DNA of 64,000 bases, taken from contig JACHLS010000005.1 of NCBI GenBank assembly GCA_014204635.1, forward strand, positions 124,001 to 188,000, given 5' to 3'. The translations under genes were made by a program, and so were the position numbers. Shown in pieces: positions 35,376 through 43,959 of the stretch. The stretch is from Sporosarcina luteola. Lineage in GTDB: Bacteria; Bacillota; Bacilli; Bacillales_A; Planococcaceae. Position 1 is the stretch's first letter. Every line of letters starts with the position of its first letter. The notes below the pieces were generated by a model. The model saw only the letters and a list, made by a program, of their open reading frames with translations. It made no database searches and was not told where the DNA came from.

Positions 35376-35555
35376 TTATGGCAAGTCCTGATAATCTTTC
35401 ATGAACCGGCCGCCGTCTTTGACGTCGGAATGATATAGCGCCTTTAAGGCAAAGCTTCGTTCCAACTCATGTTCCTTCATAATTTCCTTCAGACGTTTCG
35501 TCAACTCGGCGTTGTTTTTTACGAGACGCTCCATTTTCGGTTTGGAATATTGCAT
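35376..35555 (-). CDS. Small protein of 59 residues, unknown function
   Basis: A minus-strand frame of 59 residues with AGGAGGG seven bases before ATG 35555. The product starts MQYSKPKMERLVKNNAELTK and continues as one charged helix (KRLKEIMKEHELERSFALKAL), then a short tail KDGGRFMKDYQDLP; written in parts. The high Lys/Glu content suggests a small soluble helical protein. It lies between a terminator and the Fur-controlled hmoA. I do not recognise a family. Confidence 0.75.
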   Translation of the reverse strand: MQYSKPKMERLVKNNAELTKRLKEIMKEHELERSFALKALYHSDVKDGGRFMKDYQDLP

Positions 35556-35654
35556 TCAGCATCCCTCCTACTGTTTACTGTACCATGATCTTCTCATTAT
35601 AAACCCGCAGCTTGTCTCATAACAGTCGACTTTCGTTCCCATTCATATTATAAA

Positions 35655-35669
35655 TGAAAATGATTCTCA
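35655..35669 (+). promoter_or_regulatory. Fur box upstream of hmoA
   Basis: TGAAAATGATTCTCA matches the 7-1-7 Fur consensus TGATAATNATTATCA at 12 of 14 defined positions. It lies 28 bp before the start codon of an HmoA-like gene, the expected place for iron repression. Confidence 0.8.
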
Positions 35670-35696
35670 ATTTCATTTATTTAAGGGGAAAGCTTC

Positions 35697-36005
35697 ATGT
35701 TTTATCAAATTAAAAAAATGATCGTTAAAGAAGGAACGTCTTCCATTTTCATTGACCGGTTCAGCGGAGAAGGACTGATTGAAAAGCAACCTGGTTTTGT
35801 CGGATTGGAAGTGCTATTGAAGGAAAGCCGCCGCGGCGACGAAGAAGTGCTCATTGTCGTTCGTTGGGATTCAAAAGAAGACTGGAAAAATTGGGAGAAG
35901 AGTCCCGAGCACATCGCGGGTCATAAGGCGAATGCTGGAAAGCCAAAACCTGATCATATAATTGAAGTGCAGCAAAACACGTATGAAACGAAAGTCAGTA
36001 AATAG
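35697..36005 (+). CDS. hmoA: Heme-degrading monooxygenase (HmoA/IsdG family)
   Basis: A 102-residue antibiotic-biosynthesis-monooxygenase-fold protein. It closely resembles Bacillus subtilis HmoA: near-identical blocks include IEKQPGF, RRGDEEV, RWDSKEDWKNWEKS, HIAGHKAN and GKPKPDHII. The family opens the heme ring and frees iron in the cytoplasm; the His in HIAGHK is the likely heme ligand and the Trp in the RWxS block is part of the pocket. ATG 35697 follows AGGGG. A good Fur box in the promoter supports a role in iron gain. Terminator directly after. Confidence 0.88.
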   Translation: MFYQIKKMIVKEGTSSIFIDRFSGEGLIEKQPGFVGLEVLLKESRRGDEEVLIVVRWDSKEDWKNWEKSPEHIAGHKANAGKPKPDHIIEVQQNTYETKVSK

Positions 36006-36006
36006 C

Positions 36007-36043
36007 AAAGATGTTCCCAATCGATTTGGGAGCATCTTTTTTT
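36007..36043 (+). terminator. Terminator after hmoA
   Basis: AAAGATGTTCCCAA and TTGGGAGCATCTTT form a 14-bp stem with one mismatch, followed by TTTT. Confidence 0.85.
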
Positions 36044-36360
36044 ATTCAATACGTTTTGTATAAGGTATCCAGATGTATAGTTCCTTTGGACAGGCAATTG
36101 AGAAAGTCAGCAACCTCTCTTTTAGAATCGATTGTTAGCTTTTAATAAGGGTTTTCCTGGTTATGCTTACTATTTATTTATCCGTGCAATTCAATAAGAG
36201 ATTTGTGACTGTACCAGCTGCCACAAAGTAGAGAAAGTAAATTATAAAAAATATTTTTCAACAAGGGTTGATTTTTCATCTCTAAATTCCACTTTACATA
36301 GTAACAAGCTAATCAGCCGGCGATGAACTTGTAATAAAAAATCGAGAGAGAGGAAAAACC
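36044..36360. other. AT-rich intergenic region before the amidase gene
   Basis: About 310 bp with no coding signal. It should contain the amidase promoter; a ribosome binding site (GAGAGAGGAAA) lies at its right end. No repeat, operator or RNA structure was recognised. Confidence 0.5.
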
Positions 36361-36933
36361 ATGACGAAAGCGATTCAACCAAAACCTTCTATGACTACCC
36401 GAAGCCAATGGGGTGCAACATCACCTAGTTGTACTCTTCCAAACTTAGCAAAGAGTTCTGTCACTCAAATCATCGTTCACCACTGCGCTTCTAATAACAC
36501 CAGTGTGACGAACCGTACTGAAAATCAGCATCAGAAATGGTTGCAAGATTACTTTAAAAGCATTGGCTATTGTGATTTGGCTTATCATTTTAATATCGGG
36601 AAAAGCGGGACAATACTTGAAGGGAATCCTAGCAATAAGGTAGGTTACCATGCGGGTAATGCCAATTCTTATTCTATCGGGGTTTCAGTTCATGGTAACT
36701 ATGAAGATCGAACTTTTACTGCTACACAAGAAACTAGATTAATTAACCTGCTTGCATGGCTTTGCTATGAATTCAACCTGGAGCCATCTAAAATTGTTGG
36801 CCACCGGGATGTCTCTGCAACAGCATGTCCGGGTAAAAATATTTATGGCAGATTGCCATCCATTCGTACGAGTGTAGTTGCTAAACTTTACCCAAACGGA
36901 CCTCAACCGTTCTTCGAACCTAAGGAAATGTAA
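36361..36933 (+). CDS. N-acetylmuramoyl-L-alanine amidase (PGRP/amidase_2 fold)
   Basis: A 190-residue peptidoglycan amidase of the PGRP/T7-lysozyme fold, which cuts the bond between muramic acid and the stem peptide. Zinc ligands are visible: His in IIVHHC (40-41), His148 in VGHRDVS and Cys156 in ATACPG; AYHFNIG carries the catalytic-site strand. No signal peptide is seen, as in phage or cryptic lysins; release would need another route. No phage genes are close by, so it may be a lone remnant or a resident enzyme. A terminator follows. Confidence 0.9.
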   Translation: MTKAIQPKPSMTTRSQWGATSPSCTLPNLAKSSVTQIIVHHCASNNTSVTNRTENQHQKWLQDYFKSIGYCDLAYHFNIGKSGTILEGNPSNKVGYHAGNANSYSIGVSVHGNYEDRTFTATQETRLINLLAWLCYEFNLEPSKIVGHRDVSATACPGKNIYGRLPSIRTSVVAKLYPNGPQPFFEPKEM

Positions 36934-36938
36934 ATAGC

Positions 36939-36975
36939 AAAACAGACCACGAGAGATGAATCCGTGGTCTGTTTT
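36939..36975. terminator. Bidirectional terminator
   Basis: AAAACAGACCACG / CGTGGTCTGTTTT, a perfect 13-bp stem with an 11-base loop between the convergent amidase and lipoprotein genes. Confidence 0.88.
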
Positions 36976-36976
36976 A

Positions 36977-37549
36977 TTAAGGATTATGCACATCCCTTAC
37001 AATTCCAAACAAAAGCCACTCCCCTTTATGTTCTTTAAACACAAATCTTAGGGCTTGCCAATCATATTCTTTCTCTGTTGGTTTAGAATAATATTCTACG
37101 TACTTGGCATCAGGGAAATTTGTTGTAATGGTGTTAATAACACCGCCATTTTCAACAGAGGAGCTATTAAAAGTAATAGTATCATAATCTACTGGATCAC
37201 CAACAATAGTCTTGAAAAGGTATTCATCTACGAATTCATCCTTCGTTGCAATTACTTTCTCGCCACTAAGCTCTGACCCCCAAGTTATCTCATTTTGGTC
37301 TTTTTCATTTATGTCTGCTTTTCTGAGAACAACTTCGTTTGCAGTAGGGCTTCCTATATCAGCAAGCAGAGAAACTACTAGCCCATCCGGATGTGCCATT
37401 TCGGAAATCTCGTTCCAATTATGACTTTTTAATGCAGAAAGGATCTTTTCACTTTGATTTTCAAGTGTATTTTCTTTCGATGAGCTGGTGCAAGCCGTCA
37501 ATACAGCAAAGGTTAAAATGACCATAAATAACCCATTCCATTTGTTCAC
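36977..37549 (-). CDS. Lipoprotein of unknown function
   Basis: A 190-residue protein with a lipoprotein signal (lipobox VLTAC, Cys20), exported and held at the outer face of the membrane. GTG 37549 with GGAGG eight bases upstream is the best start; the frame runs on to 37648 without support. The mature part starts with an SSSKENTLENQSEKIL helix and a domain with HPDGLVVS and YDWQALRFVFKEHKGEWLLFGI (in two strands), which has the look of an NTF2-like or SnoaL-type fold but I cannot confirm it. Confidence 0.75.
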   Translation of the reverse strand: MNKWNGLFMVILTFAVLTACTSSSKENTLENQSEKILSALKSHNWNEISEMAHPDGLVVSLLADIGSPTANEVVLRKADINEKDQNEITWGSELSGEKVIATKDEFVDEYLFKTIVGDPVDYDTITFNSSSVENGGVINTITTNFPDAKYVEYYSKPTEKEYDWQALRFVFKEHKGEWLLFGIVRDVHNP

Positions 37550-37813
37550 AATACATACCTCCATTGGATTCACTAGCAGCCAAACCTCTTTACACTTAAA
37601 AAACAATATATGAAGCGAGCGTCTAATTGTTTCCTTTGTCGATCGCATGTTCAGAAAATCCTTCAGGCTAATTTGGTCATTTAAAAAGAGAGTGTATGTT
37701 AAATATAAAACAAATTTTTATGAATGGTTTTGGAGCCATCTATGAACCGACCCTCAGATCGAGACATCTGTTTAAAGCATCTGCGATCGCAGGGTATAAA
37801 CTTCAGCTTGTTC

Positions 37814-39055
37814 TTAATCGATAAATACAGTTTTTAATGCCGCATCCCAGCGAACCGAACCAGCGTATGATGCTTCCACCAGTTGGAGCGGTATCATTGC
37901 GGTTCCTTTTATCAGTTTCGGTGTTGCCGGTAACGTAATGGCTTTCCCTCCGACAGTAGCGGCCTTCGAATTGAACGTTATTTTGACTGCCGGGTTGGAG
38001 ATTGTAATGACATCCCCTTTTTTCGTCAGTTTCATTTCGGGATGAAGGGCCTCAAAAACCGCTCTCGCCGGTACGTACACTACATTACTTTGAACGACTG
38101 GTTGTTGTGGCAAGGCAAGCCATTTTCCATTCCTCATGATTTGCGGTTCTCCCAAATCCGGTATGAGAGGGCTGAATGAAATGCCTTCCCCAAAATATTC
38201 TTTGCGTGTATCGGAAATCTCTTGCAAGGTCCGTTGACGTTGCTCTAAAATTCCGTTGACTGTCTTGGATTTTTGCGTCAGGATATCATTGGATGTGTTC
38301 GTACTAATCGTAAGAATATCGCTTTTCGTCTTATCTGCAAGCGTTTGAATTGCTTTTGTCTCTTTCTTTAATATGGAACGCCACTCGGCTAGTGCCTGCT
38401 TTTGTGTCAATTTGCCATGTCGATACTTCTGCATCACACTGGCCAAGGAATTCGGACTGCTTTGGTGACGCAATTCGGACATAGGGCTGGCCAGGCTGTT
38501 TGCGCTGACTCCTTGACGATAATAACTCATCGGGCTGGCTAATGATTGTTCGTTTACAGCATTTCTATATTTCATCATCGGACTCGCCAAGGAAACTTCA
38601 TTGATTGCACTTTTATAATTCGACATCAAGCTCGCTAACGAGGTCGGATTGATACTTTGCGCGTAGTTTTGCATCGGGCTGCTCAATGAATTGGCATTGA
38701 TCTTACTCTTATACGTCCGAAGCTTGGATGCATATTCTTTATTGTTGCCATACTGTTCCTCGAGTTTTGCCGCGTCGGCCTGTAGTGTCTGGCTTAACTG
38801 CGACAAGTCATTACTTGTCTGTTTCACGAATGTGTCAAAAGAGGCTTGCTCCTTGTCACGGTATGCCCGGTATTCTTTATTCGTGTCCTCCCGGTACTTT
38901 TCGTAAGCTTTGACCGCCTTCTTTTCATAAGATGTATATTCATTTCGCACCTGTTCCAGCACCTTATTACTGGCTGCGGCAGATGCATTCGCTGTCAATC
39001 CAAGAAACAGTGTGCATGCCAAAACAAGGCTGGATGCCTTACGGATGCCTTTCAT
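37814..39055 (-). CDS. Secreted stalk-domain protein with six 16-residue repeats
   Basis: A 413-residue exported protein (signal peptide to about ASA, residue 26). Residues 30-115 are a charged, Tyr-rich coiled-coil region. Residues 119-214 are six exact-length 16-residue repeats of the form (I/V)NxxSLASPMxxYRxx. A second helical region follows, and residues about 305-413 are a copper amine oxidase N-terminal-like (stalk) domain: VVYVPARAVFEALHPEM, then ITFNSKAATVGGKAI and MIPLQLVEASYAG. Stalk domains occur at the ends of many Firmicute surface proteins. Wall or polymer binding is inferred. ATG 39055 has AAGGAG eight bases upstream. Confidence 0.85.
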   Translation of the reverse strand: MKGIRKASSLVLACTLFLGLTANASAAASNKVLEQVRNEYTSYEKKAVKAYEKYREDTNKEYRAYRDKEQASFDTFVKQTSNDLSQLSQTLQADAAKLEEQYGNNKEYASKLRTYKSKINANSLSSPMQNYAQSINPTSLASLMSNYKSAINEVSLASPMMKYRNAVNEQSLASPMSYYRQGVSANSLASPMSELRHQSSPNSLASVMQKYRHGKLTQKQALAEWRSILKKETKAIQTLADKTKSDILTISTNTSNDILTQKSKTVNGILEQRQRTLQEISDTRKEYFGEGISFSPLIPDLGEPQIMRNGKWLALPQQPVVQSNVVYVPARAVFEALHPEMKLTKKGDVITISNPAVKITFNSKAATVGGKAITLPATPKLIKGTAMIPLQLVEASYAGSVRWDAALKTVFID

Positions 39056-39171
39056 CTTATCATCTCCTTACCAATGATTTACTATTAAGAATAAATGAAT
39101 CCTTCCTTGTTTGGAATATGTAGGAAGGACTAATAGCCTTTCTATGTTCTTCGTCTCATTTAAACGATAAA

Positions 39172-39200
39172 AATGCCCGCCTTAAGAACAGGCGGGCATT
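39172..39200 (-). terminator. Terminator after the GNAT gene
   Basis: AATGCCCGCCT / AGGCGGGCATT, a perfect 11-bp stem with a 7-base loop, followed on the minus strand by TTTTATCG. Confidence 0.85.
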
Positions 39201-39204
39201 GTTG

Positions 39205-39765
39205 TCATGGCGTATTCCATTCAGTTTGCAGCAAAGCATACATAAAAACATCTTCGAACTTGTCCCCAGTCCGCTCGTATTTACGAAGCAGCCCTTCACG
39301 GGCAAAACCAAATTTCTCAACAAGCTTCTGAGACGCGACATTTTCAGGGTCAATCAATCCTTGGATGCGCATCAGATTCATTTCCTTGAAACCATATTCC
39401 AAGACGGCACGAAACGCTTCTGACATGACCCCGGTCCGCCAGTGCTCCTTAGTGAGTTCCGCTCCGATTTCCGTTCGAGCATGCCGTTGAACATAGGACA
39501 AAAACCCACAAGTGCCGATCACTTGATCCGGTTGGGATTTTAATGTAATCCCCCAGCGTATTCCTGTCCCATTTTCAAAAATGGAACGGTACCATTCAAT
39601 CTCCTCTTCTGCCTCACTGACGTGCTTAAATGGCAACAATCCGTAATATTTCATCACGTCTTCATCCGACAGATAACGAAATATAGCCGGGGCATCCTCT
39701 TTTGTCACTTCGCGTAATAAAAGCCGTTCCGTTTCTAGAACCGGAAACTGTTTAGTGTTCATCAT
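39205..39765 (-). CDS. GNAT N-acetyltransferase (RimJ/RimL-like)
   Basis: A 186-residue acetyltransferase. LETERLLLREVTKEDAPAIF is the typical opening of the RimJ/RimL group, GTCGFLSY and RTEIGAELTKEHWRTGVMSEA cover the acetyl-CoA region (written in parts), and VASQKLVEKFGF is the usual last helix. It probably acetylates the N-terminus of a protein or a small amine; the substrate is open. Two ATG codons stand at the start. It follows the zinc-ribbon gene by 15 bp, so the two may share a transcript. Confidence 0.9.
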   Translation of the reverse strand: MMNTKQFPVLETERLLLREVTKEDAPAIFRYLSDEDVMKYYGLLPFKHVSEAEEEIEWYRSIFENGTGIRWGITLKSQPDQVIGTCGFLSYVQRHARTEIGAELTKEHWRTGVMSEAFRAVLEYGFKEMNLMRIQGLIDPENVASQKLVEKFGFAREGLLRKYERTGDKFEDVFMYALLQTEWNTP

Positions 39766-39780
39766 TTTCCCACTCCAAAC

Positions 39781-40122
39781 TTATATCTTTTTCACAAATT
39801 CCGTCTTCAATTGCATCGGGCCGAAGCCGTCAATTTTACAGTCGATGTCATGATCCCCATCGACAAGACGGATGTTTTTCACTTTCGTCCCCATCTTTAC
39901 AACAGATGAACTTCCTTTTACTTTTAGGTCTTTAATGACCGTGACTGTATCTCCGTCTTGCAACATATTACCGTTTGCATCTTTGAACACTTTCTCTTCT
40001 TCCTGCTCTGCGCCTTCCACACCAGGCACCCATTCATAGGCACATTCCGGACAAACCAATTGATTTCCATCTTCATATGTATATTCCGAGTTGCATTTCG
40101 GACAGTTTGGCAATGTAGTCAT
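39781..40122 (-). CDS. Zinc-ribbon protein of the YjdM/PhnA family
   Basis: A 113-residue protein with an N-terminal zinc ribbon (CPKC, then CPEC at residues about 7-27) and the C-terminal PhnA domain: [20 protein letters not shown], then [20 protein letters not shown] and [16 protein letters not shown] (in parts). Despite the phn name, the family is not shown to act on phosphonates and its function is unclear. Length and domain order match other Firmicute members. Confidence 0.92.
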   Translation of the reverse strand: MTTLPNCPKCNSEYTYEDGNQLVCPECAYEWVPGVEGAEQEEEKVFKDANGNMLQDGDTVTVIKDLKVKGSSSVVKMGTKVKNIRLVDGDHDIDCKIDGFGPMQLKTEFVKKI

Positions 40123-40184
40123 GCCATATTCCCCCTCTACTATCTATGGCCCCATCGTACCATGTTCCTTTGGCTTGGTCTACT

Positions 40185-41021
40185 TCACGTCAGGGAGAAC
40201 CACTTTTGGATGAAATGAGCAACAACCTGTTGCAAAGCCGGCGCCTGATAATTCATTTTCAAGGCAAAGTATAACGTCTTCATGAACTGAAGCGTGTTCG
40301 TTCTCGCCTGGAAAAACGAGCGGCTGTATCCCTTCCGAGTCTTCTCCATCTCAAGCCGGTCAAATACTTGCTCCACCCACTCCACAAGCACCTCTTCAGG
40401 ATATTCCTGTTTCACCAGCGCCATAATGACTGCAACGAGGCGCTCGTCCTCATTATCCGTATAAACAGTTCCTTTCCAAAAGCTGTCGCTCACGCCTTGT
40501 AACAGAACCGGCATAAGCCGTTTCTCCGCAAGCGGATGTCCCGCAATTACCGCAGCGAGGTCGGCTCCATGCGCAATACTATGCGCCCATCCCTTTTCCT
40601 CTACGAAACCCCGGACATCCCGTTCCTGTTGTAAATAAGTTGCACTTCGTTCCATTACTACATGTCTAACAGTTTCTTCTAAATAAGACGTCTCTCGATC
40701 GATCGCAAGCAATCCAGCTAACCAGAGGGTTGTGAAGGAGCGTGTAAAGACGCTGTCTGTATCCATCTCACCTATGGACCAAAACAGTCGCCGGTCACTA
40801 ATCAACTCGATTGCGCAGTTCTCCATCATGTCATTTTCTATTAAACGCTCGGTTAGCAAAGTGATGAATAGCCGGTAAATCTGCTCGTCACGCAGAATTG
40901 GATCTATGGAACCAATTTCCTCCAGCATTTGTTCTATCAATTGTCCGCCGCTTTCTTGCATATATTCCTTCCGTTCTTCCGGGCTCATATCGATCACTTG
41001 TTGCAACGTTGTCTTTAACAT
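40185..41021 (-). CDS. DUF2785 family protein
   Basis: A 278-residue soluble, mostly helical protein that fits DUF2785: IDPILRDEQIYRLFITLLTE, FTRSFTTLWLAGLLAIDRE, WAHSIAHGADLAAVIAGHP and TDNEDERLVAVIMALV are the conserved blocks. The HGADL motif is the family mark. Its function is not known. ATG 41021 has a GGGGTTGGAGAG-type site. Single gene with no clear partner. Confidence 0.85.
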   Translation of the reverse strand: MLKTTLQQVIDMSPEERKEYMQESGGQLIEQMLEEIGSIDPILRDEQIYRLFITLLTERLIENDMMENCAIELISDRRLFWSIGEMDTDSVFTRSFTTLWLAGLLAIDRETSYLEETVRHVVMERSATYLQQERDVRGFVEEKGWAHSIAHGADLAAVIAGHPLAEKRLMPVLLQGVSDSFWKGTVYTDNEDERLVAVIMALVKQEYPEEVLVEWVEQVFDRLEMEKTRKGYSRSFFQARTNTLQFMKTLYFALKMNYQAPALQQVVAHFIQKWFSLT

Positions 41022-41106
41022 CTCTCCAACCCCTTTCCTATCCTATTATAGGCTTTGCTTATCGACAGGTGTAAGAATTTTCAACAATGGTTCGGCAGGA
41101 AAACGG

Positions 41107-41182
41107 TTGACTTCAGTTGCAAAATGATGTAAATTACAAAAGTACGAACGTTTATAATAAAAAATAAAATAATATTCGCCTT
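41107..41182 (+). promoter_or_regulatory. guaC promoter with inverted PurBox pair
   Basis: TTGACT (41107-41112) and TAAATT (41130-41135) with a 17-bp spacer form a promoter. Downstream, CGAACGTT at 41145-41152 and its inverted variant AATATTCG at 41171-41178 are separated by 18 bp. Two facing CGAAYRTT motifs at this distance are the layout of Bacillus PurR control sites, and guaC is a PurR target in B. subtilis. Confidence 0.65.
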
Positions 41183-41196
41183 TAGGAGTGTTATAT

Positions 41197-42180
41197 ATGG
41201 ATGCAGTATTCGATTATGAAGATATTCAATTGATTCCCGCAAAATGTATTGTTACGAGTCGTTCAGAATGTGATACATCTATCACGCTAGGAAAGCATAC
41301 ATTTGTGTTGCCGGTCGTTCCTGCGAATATGCAGACAATCATTGATGAAAAGATCGCATTGCAGCTGGCTGAAAACGGTTACTTCTATATAATGCATCGT
41401 TTTAATCCGGAAACGCGGACAGCCTTTGTGAAAGACATGCACGCCAGAGGATTGATCGCATCGATCAGTGTAGGTGTAAAAGAAGAAGAGTACGGTTTCG
41501 TGGAACAGCTTGCAGCAGATGGTTTGGTTCCTGATTATATAACAATTGATATTGCTCACGGTCATTCCAATGCAGTCATCCGAATGATCCAGCACATTAA
41601 GAAGCATCTTCCAGAAACGTTTGTCATCGCAGGAAATGTCGGTACGCCGGAAGCTGTCAGAGAACTTGAAAACGCGGGTGCGGACGCGACAAAAGTCGGC
41701 ATCGGTCCCGGAAAAGTATGCATTACGAAAATCAAAACCGGCTTTGGAACTGGCGGCTGGCAATTGGCGGCATTACGCTGGTGTGCAAAGGCTGCTTCCA
41801 AGCCAATTATAGCGGACGGCGGGATTCGGACTCACGGCGATATCGCCAAGTCTGTCCGGTTCGGGGCATCAATGGTAATGATCGGGTCCCTCTTTGCGGG
41901 ACATGAAGAGTCTCCTGGCCAAACAATTGAAAAAGATGGCAAGCTATACAAGGAATACTTTGGCTCGGCTTCAGAATTCCAAAAAGGCGAGAAGAAGAAT
42001 GTAGAAGGCAAAAAAATGTATGTTGAACATAAGGGCAAGTTGCAAGATACCTTGACTGAAATGCAACAGGATTTGCAGTCGTCCATCTCCTATGCAGGCG
42101 GCACAAAACTTGACGCCATCCGCACAGTTGATTATGTCATTGTGAAAAACTCCATCTTTAACGGGGATAAAGTATATTGA
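41197..42180 (+). CDS. guaC: GMP reductase
   Basis: A 327-residue TIM-barrel enzyme that turns GMP into IMP with NADPH and ammonia release, linking the guanine and adenine nucleotide pools. The active-site loop is [11 protein letters not shown] with the catalytic Cys175; NMQTIID and [12 protein letters not shown] (substrate phosphate binding) fit, and it lacks the CBS domains of IMP dehydrogenase. Length is close to the GuaC-2 group. ATG 41197 has AGGAG at good spacing; the frame runs a few codons further. A PurBox pair in the promoter points to PurR control. Confidence 0.95.
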   Translation: MDAVFDYEDIQLIPAKCIVTSRSECDTSITLGKHTFVLPVVPANMQTIIDEKIALQLAENGYFYIMHRFNPETRTAFVKDMHARGLIASISVGVKEEEYGFVEQLAADGLVPDYITIDIAHGHSNAVIRMIQHIKKHLPETFVIAGNVGTPEAVRELENAGADATKVGIGPGKVCITKIKTGFGTGGWQLAALRWCAKAASKPIIADGGIRTHGDIAKSVRFGASMVMIGSLFAGHEESPGQTIEKDGKLYKEYFGSASEFQKGEKKNVEGKKMYVEHKGKLQDTLTEMQQDLQSSISYAGGTKLDAIRTVDYVIVKNSIFNGDKVY

Positions 42181-42185
42181 TATGG

Positions 42186-42211
42186 GAACTGCCTTTTTGG
42201 CAGTTCTCTTT
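42186..42211 (+). terminator. Terminator after guaC
   Basis: GAACTGCC / GGCAGTTC with a 5-base T loop, followed by TCTTTTT. Confidence 0.85.
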
Positions 42212-42216
42212 TTATG

Positions 42217-42250
42217 AAAAAAAATAAAAAGGCAGAGGGGGACCCCTGCC
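42217..42250 (-). terminator. Terminator after the Cache-GGDEF gene
   Basis: On the minus strand GGCAGGGG and CCCCTCTGCC pair with a small bulge and are followed by TTTTTATTTTTTTT, directly after the stop at 42257. Confidence 0.8.
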
Positions 42251-42256
42251 TGCTTC

Positions 42257-43825
42257 TTATTCGCTTTGTTTTCCTTGTACTATTGTTCGGTTGCGCCCGG
42301 ACCTCTTGGCTTCATAGAGGGATTGATCGGCGAGTTCGAGCAATTCGGCGGGGTGAAGGGCATGTTCCGGAAAAGCTGCCACCCCCGAAGAAATGGTTAC
42401 TATTTCGCCACAAGGACTAACGGCTGACTCCATTTTTTTACGAAGCCGTTCCGCCACACGGTAGGCACCAGCTGCATCTGTTCCTGGTAGAAGTATGACA
42501 AATTCCTCCCCGCCAAACCGGCAGCATCGATCTTGCTCGCGGGAGACGGCTTTCATTTCGTAAGCCAGGAATTTCAGCACCTCGTCGCCTGTTGCATGTC
42601 CGTACGTATCGTTGACCCGTTTAAACTTATCTATGTCCAAAATGATCATGGCATACGGCGTCTCCTGCTCCGTCCATTTTTTCATATACTCATCCATCGT
42701 CCGCCTATTCCAGACTTTGGTCAGAGGATCAGTCGTGGATTGATGGATAAAGAAGTTGACCCGGTCTTGGAAGAAATTTAAGCTGTAATTCAATGCTTTC
42801 TTTAATTGACTCGCTTCGTAATACCATGTTTGTACTTTATTAATTTTCTCTTCTTGGCTATTCTCCGTACTGGATTCCGTATAATGCGCAAGTTTTTGAA
42901 GCGGAAGTGCAATCTGTTTGGAGATCAAGAATAATAGAATAAGTACGACAAGAAGGAAGGGCAGCGTCTTGCCAATCATCTCATTCGTCATTGAGACAGA
43001 TGGCTCGACTGCAGATTTTTTCTCCTTCTGCGACACCACCCCCCATTTAGCCGTTGGGATGGTTGCATAGCCCGCCAGCATCACTTTGTCCTGGGAGTTC
43101 GTCACTTCCATCGCTCCACTGAATCCTGCCATCAATTCTTGAATTACTTTGTTATCGTCAATGACCTCGTTAACACGCTTTGGATCCGGGTGGTAAATGA
43201 TCCGCCCCGACTGATCGACGACATAGACATAGGATCCATCTTTGTAAAAATGTTCACCAAGTACGGTTTGCAAAATATTTTCTTCTTTGAGGTAGATCGT
43301 ACCTCCCACTAATCCCAAATACCGGCCTTTCTCATCAAAGATCGGCTGGGAGATGAAGATGACTAGTCTTCCAGTCAATGATATATACGGCTGGGAAATG
43401 AAGGCATCCCTTTTTTCCAACGCTTCTTTGCCGCCAACCGATGCAAACTTCTTTCCTTTCAACCCTAATGTCTGAGGGGAAGTCGCCAAAATTTCAGCTT
43501 CTTTATTTACAATAAGCACGGAGTTGAACGTGTCCGTTTGTTTTTTTAAACGATCCGCCTCCCCAGCGAGCACATCCTCGTTTCCACTTTCTAATATAAG
43601 GGGAGACAGTCTCTCTGCGCTCGTCTTCAGAATTTGCAGCGTCATCGTCAAGTATGTTTCGGTCGAATTGGCCAGTTTATCCGCATACGCTTGATTCGTC
43701 GCCAAGGTGCTTTCAATCAGTGAATGTTTACTCACCCGATATCCCGAATAGATACTGCTTATCAATGTAAGAATCACCGACATCAACGCAACCGACAAAA
43801 TCAAATATTTCAAAGATAGCCTCAT
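42257..43825 (-). CDS. Membrane diguanylate cyclase with Cache sensor
   Basis: A 522-residue cyclase. Membrane segments at about 7-29 and 289-310 enclose an extracellular double-Cache domain (with FISQPYISLTGRLVIFISQPI and YVYVVDQSGRIIYHPD, in parts), then a HAMP-like linker and a GGDEF domain at about 360-520. The active site is intact as GGEEF near residue 440 with LDIDKFKRVNDTYGHATGD upstream, and the inhibitory RxxD (REQD) stands five residues before it. It should make cyclic di-GMP in answer to an outside small molecule, with product inhibition. ATG 43825 opens a normal first membrane helix. Confidence 0.94.
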   Translation of the reverse strand: MRLSLKYLILSVALMSVILTLISSIYSGYRVSKHSLIESTLATNQAYADKLANSTETYLTMTLQILKTSAERLSPLILESGNEDVLAGEADRLKKQTDTFNSVLIVNKEAEILATSPQTLGLKGKKFASVGGKEALEKRDAFISQPYISLTGRLVIFISQPIFDEKGRYLGLVGGTIYLKEENILQTVLGEHFYKDGSYVYVVDQSGRIIYHPDPKRVNEVIDDNKVIQELMAGFSGAMEVTNSQDKVMLAGYATIPTAKWGVVSQKEKKSAVEPSVSMTNEMIGKTLPFLLVVLILLFLISKQIALPLQKLAHYTESSTENSQEEKINKVQTWYYEASQLKKALNYSLNFFQDRVNFFIHQSTTDPLTKVWNRRTMDEYMKKWTEQETPYAMIILDIDKFKRVNDTYGHATGDEVLKFLAYEMKAVSREQDRCCRFGGEEFVILLPGTDAAGAYRVAERLRKKMESAVSPCGEIVTISSGVAAFPEHALHPAELLELADQSLYEAKRSGRNRTIVQGKQSE

Positions 43826-43918
43826 GGCCAGCTAAATCTCCTTCTATATCAAAAATCGCATAATGAATCTACTATACCATTGATTTTCCTATTTTACAGT
43901 ACTTTTTTGCCAGATTAA

Positions 43919-43953
43919 AAGAATCCCCTTCTGCCCATTTCCAGAAGAGGACT
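43919..43953 (-). terminator. Terminator after the 103-residue protein gene
   Basis: On the minus strand AGTCCTCTTCTG and CAGAAGGGGATT pair with two G-U pairs around an 8-base loop and lead into CTTTTA. Confidence 0.65.
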
Positions 43954-43959
43954 GTTTTC

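Noticed and set aside
36361-36933. Prophage remnant at the amidase gene
   Set aside because: No holin, integrase, capsid or att-like repeats lie near; a single amidase gene is not enough.
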